From Acanthaster planci (taxonomy: Eukaryota > Echinodermata > Asteroidea > Valvatida > Acanthasteridae), in the NCBI RefSeq assembly GCF_001949145.1, contig NW_019091588.1:138978-191959 (forward strand): DNA of 52,982 bases, read 5' to 3'. Shown here piece by piece: positions 41,767 through 52,116 of this stretch (positions within the stretch are counted from its first letter, which is position 1; each line of letters starts with the position of its first letter). The translations under genes were made by a program, and so were the position numbers. The notes beneath the pieces were generated by a model. That model was not told the origin of the DNA and did not search any database. It worked only from the letters and a program-made list of their open reading frames with translations.

Positions 41767-44069
41767 CAAATGAAGCAGCGGGTACCGCGAACTATTTTCA
41801 AGATGTATTTTTGCGTTCGGGAGATGTTAATTATATATAACAGGTTTTTACCCATGGTACATGTACATGTACATGAATTGAGTAAGGGGCACGAAATTTC
41901 TAGCCTTTACTCAAGGCGCACATGACTACCTGGACACATGACACACGCTTCGCCTGCTACATGTAGCATGACAAGACTACCAACGCGAGTTTGTGTTACC
42001 AGACAAGCATCCATGGTCACCTGTGCTAAATATGCCTTAACAAAATTACCAGTGACTTGAGAAGTTCCTTCAATTGTGCAAATCCCCTCGTTGGAAATTC
42101 ATCATTATCCGGAGGAAGCATCATCAAGGTACCAGCATGTGTGCCACATTTACGCAACACACGGCACTGTGCTCCCTGCGTTAATATGTACATGTACATG
42201 TAGTTCAACGAGCAGACATGTAAAACTGCTTTTATTACATATTTTCTTTCATCGTAGCCCGAACTTTGTAAATCAGTTGTCGATAATACGTGACCATTGG
42301 TCCATAGATCAAAACAACCAGAGCGCAAAAGGTGCAACATAATATGAACCGATAACTTTGTGCATACATGTATGCTGCATGGACTTTCAAGCTTGGAAAA
42401 AATTCCCAATCTCATTTTCAGGGTACATGTGCCTTATCAATGGGACTCTCCATACATAAAGTGAATGGTATCGTGTAGCGCACTACACGGAGGTAGACCG
42501 ATATACGAGCCACATTGTGGGGCAAGGGGAATGCTGGTCAAGTTGTACGCTTGTCAACTCGTAAAATAGTAAAATAAGTGGCTCTTCCTTGCATTTATAT
42601 TTCTTGACCACATTCTAAATGTAATTGCGTATTTCAATTTTAAATCTTGATCTTATTCTTTGAAAACAGATTTTTTTTAACAGGTAGTTCAGAAAAGAGC
42701 AATTTTTAAATATTTTTTTTCATTTGACTCCAGAGTTTAGACTAAAACCGACAGCAGTGTAATGTTGCGGACACGAGTTGGTTGGTGTACGAGTTAGTAA
42801 GCACAAGAATTGGTCAGCTTAAAAGTTTATCCCAATTCACATACAAGTTGGTAGGTGTACGAGTTGGCATGTGTACAGGTTGACCTGTGCCTGGCTAGGG
42901 CTAGACTCAAAGGTTGAGACAACTCGACCAGTGGGATAACTCAATCATTTGCTGAGTCGTCTGTTAAGACAACTTGACTTTGACGGAGACAACCCAACCG
43001 TGTGAGATATCTACATGTACATAAAATTCAAACACGTGGCCAGGTCAGTGCTCCAGTGCAAGAATTTTATCCAAAGAGCTACATGTATATTAATATGTAA
43101 GTAGCTCTATGATTTTGACAATTCTATGCATTTGGCATTGTGTGCTTCATGTGATGCTGCACATCTCTACTCTGACAACGCAGGTGGCACAGCTTTCACA
43201 AGGACAAATGGCACAACATCCTCCTTTCTGGCAATGGCCTGCTTCGGCTCAGCCCCACTACCAGCTGGGTTTTCATCTTGAACAATTGACATGACACTGC
43301 ACAAAGTTCCAAAAACACGTAGGCTTAGTATTAAGTCAGTACTAAACAGTTTGAATTTGACAGAAATGTATTGCACACATCAAAATAGACGATTTGGCTG
43401 AGCAGACAGCTTGTCTCAATGGACAGCTTGTCTCAATGGATGACTTTTCTCAATGGACAACTTGTCTCAACAGTCAACTTGTCCCTCTTTTGACGCACAA
43501 ACGGTCAAGTTATCTCAATGGTCAAGTTTGCCCCAGTCAAGTTGGCAAACAGTTGAGTTGTCCGAACCTACATGTAGGCCATAGGCCCTAGGGAACTTCC
43601 TGAACTGTAAGGCACTACGGGGCATTACTAGTTCCTCACTTTTAATGAGTTCATTATGCTATGGCATTTTTAATGCAGCCCAACAAGAACAATCCATTGG
43701 AAGTCGAAACTGCACATTCTCAATCACATCTTCCCCGAAAAGCAGTCAAAACCAAATAATCTCTCTTTAACACACATGTACTATGTTTTTTGAACCGTGT
43801 AAACATTTTTTGGCGGCAAAATCCAGACCTTTTACTGACAATCCTGCCTCTTTACACAACATGATCAGCACATCTGAGCACAGAGCAAGGACCCAAGGAG
43901 TTTCAACTCAGAAACATCACAGGTAGGCCTACCATGATCATCGCCGACCATACCTGGCAGCTACCGAGCCACTGTTTTATAACCTTAAAGTAAACAGGCG
44001 TAACTGCAGTCTGGCCATGCTTAAACTAGTTAGCGGTACTGCATTATGGGTATTCTACAATGCTATTCA
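41767..44069. other. No gene; short degenerate repeats
   Basis: 42773-42880 has two copies of a GAGTTGGTxGGTGTACGAGTT-like unit about 69 bp apart. 43407-43480 is a 17-bp tandem repeat (listed separately). TACATGTA strings at 41858-41871, 41955, 42189-42202, 42366, 43012, 43080 and 43569. Confidence 0.5.
43407..43480. repeat. 17-bp tandem repeat, four copies
   Basis: CAGCTTGTCTCAATGGA at 43407-43423 repeats exactly at 43424-43440, then with changes at 43441-43457 and 43458-43474. Flanking sequence to 43565 has scattered half units (TCAAGTT, CAATGGTCAA), some inverted. Confidence 0.85.
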
Positions 44070-45030
44070 AGATGGCCACTGTGACGGATGCAGACAAAGC
44101 TCGCCTTGTAATGTTAGAAATTCATGATTTTACAGGTGAATTTTGGAGTGGAATGATGAAGACTTCAATCATACATTTTCGGAAAGTATTACCACTCCCA
44201 TAGATGTGGACAAGGACAATCAAATCTGTGTCTACAGAAGTGGTGGTACATGTATATGACAACATGACAATGGATCAATTGCCTCAGCACTATCTTCATG
44301 CCAGGCAGGACTTACAGGGTTCTGCAAGCACACAGTAGCCCTCTTGTGTCAAGTTGCACATGAAGTACAGATGGGAGTAAACAAAGCACATGCATCTAAA
44401 ACTCAGCAGTGGCACAAGATTCACGAACCTGACTTAATGAAAAACTTGAATAGAGGGGGAGTAAGAGGTGACTTAGATTTAGAGAGTGCCAAGTCTAATC
44501 ATACTCCATTCGACAGAGCTTCGTTTGATCCTAGAGCTGTTCATGACAGGCACGAGTGTAGCAATGATGAGCTTGACCTAGATTGTCTAGCTACCAGTAC
44601 ATGTACATGTACAGTGACTGGTGGAGACTGTTACATACATGCTCCAAGAAAACAGATTGCACATGATGAGAATTTTGTTAAATCCAGTCTGACAGCATAC
44701 ATGTACCACCAACTGTTCATGAGGCCAGAGTTAAAATTCTTAAAATGGGTGACTGTGACTATGTGTATGTACATGTACAGTGCTTTCTTGATAATTTGCA
44801 AGCATCATTTGAAGCAGTGGCAAAAGAAACAGTGGAACAGAGTAATTCGCCTAAATGGTGGGAGTACAGGAAGGATAACTGCATCCAAAGCTGATGAGTG
44901 TGCATCAAAAATAAAGGATTTTGATGTCGGTGGACATAGCAACTCTGTGCTGAGTAGTGTCATGGGGTATGGAGGAAAAGTAACTTCAAAATCACTGAAG
45001 TGGGAGAAAACGACAAGAGAAAATAGCTAA
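44070..45030 (+). pseudogene. SWIM zinc finger protein, transposon-type, broken
   Basis: A short open start at 44070 (ATG in a good context, MATVTDADKARLVMLEIHDF) ends near a possible donor or acceptor at about 44132. From about 44145 a second frame runs DEDFNHTFSESITTPIDVDK, QICVYRSGG, one in-frame TGA (44257-44259), then SIASALSSCQAGLTGFCKHT (SWIM-like C-x-H part, 44299-44331), and stays open to 45028. After the SWIM block comes ASKTQQWHK, resembling the CTxxPQxWxxP segment that follows SWIM in the multicopy YqaJ/SWIM proteins of invertebrates. The first Cys of CxC is Ser here. SWIM binds DNA or protein; partner domains are not seen. Four TACATGTA insertions in the ORF keep the frame. Confidence 0.5.
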
Positions 45031-45492
45031 GAAAGTCTATATCAAGGAAGTACATGTAAGGAGCAATGGCATTTCATGTTTCTAAGACAAGTGTGAGTAT
45101 ATATCCAGACATGCCTTACATACATGTACGTGTAGCAGGGTCCCTGATGGGCTCTTTGCAAAAACTCATCGAAATCGGTCGATGAGGGCAGCAGACAAAT
45201 CTTGGCAAAAATGTGATACCATTGAAAGGACTCGACTTTCCAGACAAGAATCCATAGCTCTGGCAAGAAAGTTGATCAGTCCGCGCAAGAATAACATTCC
45301 CTGCTCTGGCGCATAGTCGGGTACGTAACTCGCATGTGTCAAGTCAACCACATTTGGTCTTGTTTCCTATGACCTTCTCTTAACACGGGGCAGAGCTATT
45401 GGACAACTAATTTGACACGTAGCATTCATTTTGTTTTGCATTGTGTCGTACACGTGTAATCATTTCTATAGTGAATTGTGAATTTCGAAAGA
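45031..45492. other. No gene recognised
   Basis: Short spacer between the SWIM and THAP fragments. TACATGTA at 45050-45057 and 45120-45127. Confidence 0.5.
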
Positions 45493-45640
45493 ATGCCGAT
45501 AAACCGTGTTGTCGGTGGCTGTTGTCGCAATTAAAACAATTCCCCGGAGAGCAGTTTTGTAGATTCCCAAGCAACTTTTCACTCCAGCGTTTGCGGGTTA
45601 GATTTGTGAATAGCACACAATCAGATACATGTATTTATGA
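45493..45640 (+). pseudogene. THAP domain fragment
   Basis: From ATG at 45493 one frame reads MPINRVVGGCCRN, a stop, then NNSPESS, resembling the N-terminal C-x2-4-C part of THAP domains (GGCxNxNNSPES). A neighbouring frame continues with FCRFPSNFSLQRLRVRFVNS (about 45555-45615), resembling the FxxFPxxxxLRxxWxxxxNR block. A frameshift and a stop break it, and the distal C-x2-H pair is not seen; a TACATGTA at 45626-45633 lies where the next block should be. THAP domains are DNA-binding and frequent in P-element-type transposases. Confidence 0.45.
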
Positions 45641-45849
45641 GGACTCAAAATACATGTACAATGTACATGTGCATACTTGTGGACATGTACATGTATCTGT
45701 ACATGCACATGTAGGCCTACACCCGTAAAATGGGACTATATTGCTCTGGTGCACGTGGACAAAAAATACTTCTATACAGCTATCAAAAAGCCAATGGTAG
45801 GACAATTACGTCTTTTCAGAAAGACAAATTTTTTAAATGGTGCAGAAAA
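45641..45849. other. Hexamer-rich spacer
   Basis: Runs of TACATGTA, ACATGTGC and TACAATGTA words between 45650 and 45715; no coding. Confidence 0.6.
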
Positions 45850-46090
45850 AATCATGACCAGTCAGTGTTTTGTTGTCAATCCTCCGGGTAGCCGCCATGC
45901 CCTTGGCCAACAGTCTCAAGTTGCAAAATCTCTTCCTGAGTGCATTCTGGTTCAAACTGATAAGGCAATATTTCTTGTGCCTTATCAGCTCCTTCAATGT
46001 CACTTTCTTCATCAATTGAATAAGACGAACATGACAACTGATCACTGTGATTGGAAAAAGTATTAACGCTGGGATTATCAGTGCTTGAGG
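45850..46090 (-). pseudogene. P2X7-like intracellular domain fragment
   Basis: Minus-strand open frame starting after a splice-acceptor-like tract (AATTTTATTTCAG, about 46091-46103). It reads SSTDNPSVNTFSNHSDQ, then an acidic SSYSIDEESDIEGADKAQ, then EILPYQFEPECTQEEILQL, ending GHGGYPED and stop at 45876. The IxPYxFEPE wording followed by acidic and Ser residues is typical of invertebrate proteins with a P2X7-type cytosolic zinc-binding domain, where an NTDWCxCxxC block comes next. Here, after the stop, NTDWS is visible near 45860 but the Cys are lost. It could be a genuine exon with a pseudogenised distal part. Confidence 0.4.
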
Positions 46091-46895
46091 CTGAAATAAA
46101 ATTATTGCACAAGCTAACGTTTCTACAGAATGTACATGTACATATGTATGTCTATGCATCGTTGCGTAACAGTAAACAGTCACCGTATAAAGGACTCCAT
46201 CCTATATGCATGTATGACGTCACAATTCTTGGGAATTTCTTCACACAACTTTCAGTACCCGACGGCTGTTGTTAAGCTTTTGCTCCCAAATGGGAGTGAA
46301 ATAGGGTCGTGAAAACTATAATTTTCAACATATTTTTGCACATTTTGAAGTTACTCAGATGTGTTTTCTTGTTTGTTTTATGTGTTAATGCACGTTTTAC
46401 AAGAAATTTTCCCAGCACGGCCCATCCCCTTCAAGTGAAAGTTTCTTGAAGAATTGCACATACAGTGTACATGTACTTGTCAAACACATCATTTCCAAGG
46501 AAGTTAAAGAGCGGGAAAACACAACATTCCCTGGCACAAGTATATCACATTTACCACTGGTCAGAAAAAAAAGAACTAAAGGAGCTTGGGGCTTTAGTTG
46601 ATCGAGTAGCATCTCGTCTGTGAACACTTAAAGGAAACTGTAAGACAGTGCTGAAGTAACCAACACCATTAGGCGCTGCCCCTTTTAAGGGTGATTCCAC
46701 ACTACATGTACATGTACCGGTACATGTATTTGTTATGATTGGTAATTTCTGGGTGAGGCAGATAAGGTACATTTCTGATCAGATTAAGGTTTATTTTCCT
46801 GAATATTTTATCATCCTCGAAGATAGCAATAAAAATGTACATGTAGATGTATGTTGATTCACTGCACATTTAGGAAAGAGTGTGATCCAAATCCA
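46091..46895. other. No gene recognised
   Basis: Contains the composite string of TACATGTA twice, then CCGGTACATGTA (46704-46729). Nothing coding recognised. Confidence 0.5.
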
Positions 46896-49150
46896 TCCCT
46901 CATGTGAGGGACGGACATCAATGCATTAATTGCTCTGCCAAAGATTTCTTGAATACTTATTCTCATTAAAAAACACACGTTTAGCCCTGACACCAGTACA
47001 AGTTGGCTACATATCATTTTCAGTTTATTTGTTTTGTTGTTTTTGTTAAAGAAATTTTTAGGGAGTGAGGAATGGACATCAATAAAAATGACTACCTTTA
47101 CCTACATGTAAGACCACAGATTTGTATTTGTTATTGAAACTTGGAGTCATTCTCAACTTTAGTTGATATAAATCCAAACATTAATGTTGAAAGTCTTTAA
47201 CTGACAAGATTTTAAATCATTGACACTTACTGAAAAGCTTAGACTTGGGTTGAATTACTGTAAGTGTGAAGGATGGACACATTTCTGTGTGAGGGATGGA
47301 CGGAAATGTGACTCTTTTTGAAAAACAAAACTTTATGAAGTATTTTACCCTAAATGAAATGACTAAATCCTAATTGATGAAAATCAGCCAGTGAGTTATA
47401 AATTGATTTAATTTAATTAGAATTTTGCGCCTTCAAAATAAATGTGAGGGACGGACATTGCCACCGTGAGGGACGGACATTACAGTTAACCATCAGCAAA
47501 GCTTGATTAATGAACTTTCCATCTTACAATAATGGGACCCTGTCCTAGTAACAATCGTAGTAGTGACATGTCATGTTGTATTCCAAAGACTGCATACAAG
47601 TACTTTCATCATCTTTATAGGCAGAGTCAAGATTAATTTCTGTAGAACAACAGCTGCCATTTTTGACAACCAATGCACTTACAGTGTACGTACAACTTGG
47701 TGAACTTGCAGAATTCCAGGTACTGCAGTTTCTGATGTCAGAGATTCTGACAGTTTAACAACTTTATTTTTGTCAAGATACAGTACTTGTGTTTTTTGGA
47801 GTATCAAATCTGCATATGAGGCAAATTCAGAAGCTGATGTTGAGACAACTTTTTTGGCCATAACATTTCTGAATACTGAACTTTTCACAGTGCCACCAAT
47901 GGCATCTACCACTCCCTTGTTATGATGGGGCTCAAATTAGTTCCAGGTTATGTTCAAATGTCTTGGATATTCACACAGTAATGCAAATATGTATTGTGAC
48001 ATGAATTGAATCATGTATCCATAACTCCAAAAGTTTACAGATTAAAGATTTGGTACATGCTTCCCAATGTTTTGCTCTTTGTTTCTGAAGATTTTTCCGG
48101 TTCCTGATTTCTAGAAGGTGATTTTGCCTATACTTGGACTGCTATTGTGCACTGGTCATTGCTTTTTTATCCATTTTTATTGACTGGGTTTTACTGTCAG
48201 AGTACAGTACATCACACTTCTCTGTAAATGAGACTATTAAGTACATGTAGTTGACATACAATATTACCACCATGCAAGAACATACAATTTTGATAATGGA
48301 GAGTGGTTGGTTCTGCCTCATTCATGTTGTACATATAATTTACATGTACATGTACTCTGTTCCACTTAGAATCCCTTTGACACCAAAGTACTTCAAAATA
48401 CCCCCCCAGTAGACCTGGTATCATTCTTATGCTTTAATTAAAAGATATACGTTTTATAAATACCATGTAGCTTACAATGTATTAATTGTGAACTGCACAG
48501 AAAATATCAGTTGCTGCCAGGGCTGGACAAAAAGCGGTCTTGGAAAATGGGATGAAGAGTATAGTGCCACACTGTGCCCTGTTTATGAACAAATTACTGC
48601 TGTTTTGTCAAGTGTGTACTGTACATGTAGATGATCTCCAGATATAATTGGGATAGACAGATAGAAGGAGAAAGGTGGACCTTCCACTCAACTTACACAT
48701 AATGTTTGGTTTATCAGCATCATTAAACCCTGCAAAGTTGGCATATGTAGAATATTGCTACTGGCCTGAGAATTATCATTTTAATTATCGTGAATTAAGA
48801 AGTATAACTTCATACATGTACAATAAAAGCCAAGATGCTAATAAGTTTGTATTCAAGTAGTGATTGATAATCATCAATAGATAGGATATATATGTTTTAA
48901 ATCCCCTTATTCATGGTGTGCCTTCAGAAAAAAAGATGATTGTAACTCATGAGGGACGGACAATATTAGGAATCTTGCCCTGAAGTGACCCTCCTGTTAA
49001 CTGCCACGGGGCAGTTAATTTAACCCCATATTTGCAAGAAAGCATAGTACATGTATGTGTACTCTTAATATGGACAACAATTGCAGGATTCCAGCCCTTC
49101 CTGAATTTCAAAACTTGCATTTTTAAATGACATTTCTGTCCGTCCCTCAC
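46896..49150. repeat. Dispersed GTGAGGGACGGACAT motif, about eight copies
   Basis: GTGAGGGACGGACAT or close variants occur near 46902, 47066 (weak), 47268, 47291, 47443, 47465 and 48947 on the plus strand, and inverted near 49135-49148 (CTGTCCGTCCCTCACAT). They flank a transposase remnant on the minus strand. Subterminal repeats of a DNA transposon are a plausible explanation; tandem arrangement is absent. Confidence 0.65.
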
Positions 49151-49593
49151 ATTTCATAATCGTTGGTATCACTTTTAATACATGATATTCATTAATTAAT
49201 GATATTGTTAGAAATTTCTTTTAGATTAGAAAAATATGATCCTTTCTTACTGAAATAAAACAATTTTTAAGGGTGTTGAAGGAATTTTAATTTTTTCCCT
49301 AAATGTTACCTAATTTTGGATCATGCTTGAAATTTCTTTCAGATGAAACAAAAAGTAATGTTCAATTGTTCATTATAAGAGAAGACATCTCTGTACCATT
49401 CTCTTAATATGGGGATAAATACCAAATAGTCAGGAGTCGAAAGAAGTCGATATGTATAATGGATTTCCAACCATTTTGTTCTACAAGTTACTTTCATTTT
49501 CTTGAACACCCCTGTCCATTTTATGGTGTTTTCCTTTTGCGAGTTGTCCAGTAGAATCTCCTTGTATGTGGACTTGCCACACATGTCACACAT
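47682..49593 (-). pseudogene. DNA transposase-like protein remnant (HGKGxxDGxGG family)
   Basis: On the minus strand, 48010-47682 reads EYPRHLNITWN, stop, FEPHHNKGVVDAIGGTVKSS, VFRNVMAKKVVSTSASEF, and LTSETAVPGILQVHQVV, ending at 47682. WNFFxxxHGKGxxDGxGGxxKR, followed later by PGxxxxHxV, is a conserved block of multicopy invertebrate proteins of transposase origin (from memory, near the end of a DDE-type core). Here Gly after His is Asn and Gly is Ala. An open stretch farther 5' (49593-49339: CDMCGKSTYKEIL, KWTGVFKKMKVTCRTKW) may belong to the same gene. 49338-48011 is broken. No terminal repeats identified. Confidence 0.5.
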
Positions 49594-51551
49594 TCTGCAT
49601 GTTGCATCGCATGCAAGCTTGTGACCAATACGGATGAGTAAATGGTCTCATATGAAAGTACCAGCGTGTCTTTTACACAGTGGCCATTATCACATCTCAG
49701 TGGGCGTTATCAAATGTTAATACACAGTCAAGTTGCACATTGTTGAGTAAAGGAGACTGTCTCCGGTTTTACATGTACACGTATGAATTACAGGTCTTAC
49801 CCTTACCCCGACATTATTATATACACTGTACCGGTACCTGTATTTATAATAAACACTGTACTGTTCTTGTTATGATAAACTCAGACCATGTTCAATTCAC
49901 ATTTACTTGTTGGTGCAGAATTATCACTCAAAACCAGGCTAACCTACATGTATTTACTGCCGATATTAGGATGCATTTGGACAGCGTTCATATGTGTAAG
50001 ACAGAAAATGTGTAACAGTTGTGCACTAAATGTTGGTCGATTGGAGTAAGCTAAAATAATAGAACACTTAGTAATATTTCTAATAGAAAGTGTATGACAT
50101 AAATAAATAAAACAAATTATTTCAATATTTATCTCAAAATACATCAAGAGTCAGTCACATTCAATAAAAAATGACGTTCATGTGTATGTATTTTAATCAA
50201 TATGTACATATTGCAAATTTGAAAAGGATTACAAAACCATGACTTGACTTTGAGGGCTCTAAAGCTTACTATTGGTTTTTTTGTCAAAGTGATGCCTGAA
50301 AAAATTGTCATTGTAGAAGATTATTTTGAAAAATAAAAGGGGCAGGTGCTGTTGTGTCATTGGTTGTGCCATTTACTCAGAAATGCATGTATGCCATCTC
50401 CATCATCAATGATTTGTGTACCAATAACAAAAATCCAAAATTGTAATGAAATGGAAACCTGCATGACCTGAGGGGGAGACCATGATCACACTTGGACATG
50501 TTGAGGCAAATGGATTGAAGTACTGGATTGGAAAACATTCATAATGCAGAAATAAGAATGCCCTAAGCTGACCAGTGCACAGACACACAAAACATGGTCT
50601 AAAATGTCACTGCACAGTAAAGGAAAATCTCCTTTCAGAATTCTAAATTCTTTGATTCTCCCAATGAGCCTCTGTATGCTACATGGATTCTTGAATTCGA
50701 TACTGCAGCATCGGTCACATTTCTCTTCTGCGTGAACATTTTTCCCTTTCTATCAAGTTCTAGTATCAACAACTTGCATCCACAAAGCAGAAAGTCTCAC
50801 CTGTCAGCTACTACATCCCCTGTCTCCAGTATGGAACGCCAAAGAGGCAAAAACTTGGAAGCAACACATCAATCGTTGTTCTATATCGATCAATCGTTCC
50901 CCTACATCAATCGATCGATCTCTCATGATACATGAAGAAAGAGCGATGGAAAAAGAGTAGTGACAGAAGTGTAATGACGAAATGAAGCTCCATTGATGCC
51001 AACATTATGCAACTCCTCCCAGTACCAAATAAAACATGTGTTCCTTGTAACAACCCACCAGCACTCAAGGCCACCCGTGTTCATTACGCGTCAGTCTGGT
51101 CTGAGCCAATAAATTGAGTTGTTAGGTAAGTGTTCATATCAGGCTTAAACCACAACAAGGGTACCATATCTATTTCCCTTGGATGGAATGCCAGTTGTTC
51201 TGGGTTGCTCCCTATATCCACTTTGGGCACCCATGTATACATGTACTCCCAGTGGATACAAATTTTATTTTCCACACTGATAACATCCTGGTGAAACCGG
51301 CTGAACCAGCGAAACTATTCTGTCATTCATTGACCTAATTATCTAGATATGCGCTTCTAAAACACTGCTGAACAAACTGTTTCCTCTTCTGAAATTAAAA
51401 TATCTCAATCTAATTTGTCACCTTGTTTCATTGCGGGCGATTCATAACAGTGAACCTCCAAAATTAATTTCCAATGCTTGATGTAATGAGGGAAGTCATG
51501 GCTGATATCTGGAACAATGATGACTGTGTCAACCTTTCAACTTAACTGGAG
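49594..51551. other. No gene recognised
   Basis: AT-rich. A 111-codon open stretch (49680-50015, plus) lacks motifs. TACCGGTA-like words at 49828-49836; an ATCGATCAATCG-type simple repeat at 50868-50925. Confidence 0.5.
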
Positions 51552-51885
51552 TTAACCACTACCAGCCGGGGACTCCGAAATCGGAGCCATGTAGTTTATA
51601 TGTGTGGCTGGGGTCTCCGAACTCGGACAAAGAAAACAGGGCTCTATAACAAAAGACCGTACTCTGAACAAAAGACCAGGCTGATGGGCATTACCAGCAT
51701 TTTTCACTCTCAAAAGTGGTGATAATCCAGCATTGTTTTGAAACCATATACCAGGATTTGGGGCATTGAGAGCGAGCAGATTACCACCGGGGACAAAAGC
51801 ACTCCACCACCGCAGCGATGAGCCACACAACACCGCTGCACGCAAATCTGGCCCCTATTTAAAAGAGGTCAGTAGTGCACTGAGC
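51552..51885 (+). mobile_element. TTAA MITE family, copy 5 (right part displaced)
   Basis: TTAA at 51552-51555, then CCACTACCAGCCGGGGACTC. It shares with copies 2 and 4: ACAAAAGACCGTACTC, GGGCATTACCAGCATTTTTC, GATAATCCAGC, TTTTGAAACCATATACCAGG, ACCACCGGGGACAAAAGC and GCGATGAGCCACACAAC. Similarity stops at about 51880 (AGTGCACTG), where a new non-repeat sequence begins that leads to LINE ORF1. The right end would lie beyond that LINE, outside the window. Confidence 0.75.
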
Positions 51886-52116
51886 CTGGAGACCCGCGAA
51901 GATTTTGCCGTGATCGGACGTAGGATTGGATGTTCGAGAGCGCGTGAAAATTTGAATCTCTGCCAGCCAGTGACTGCCTTCGTTTTGGCATACTTGATTA
52001 TTTTTCAAGATTCTTGTGTTGCTACTTCAACTGGTAAGCAATATTTCATTATCAGGAGGTTTTAAACTTTAAGCTTTCCCCCTTTCTAGGCCGCTTTAGG
52101 CCGATTCCACCCCAAG
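51886..52116 (+). mobile_element. 5' untranslated region of a non-LTR retrotransposon
   Basis: Sequence between the MITE break and the ORF1 ATG. Slightly GC-richer than the surroundings and free of TACATGTA. The exact 5' end (about 51880-51890) is placed where MITE similarity ends. An internal promoter would be expected here, but no motif is claimed. Confidence 0.6.
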
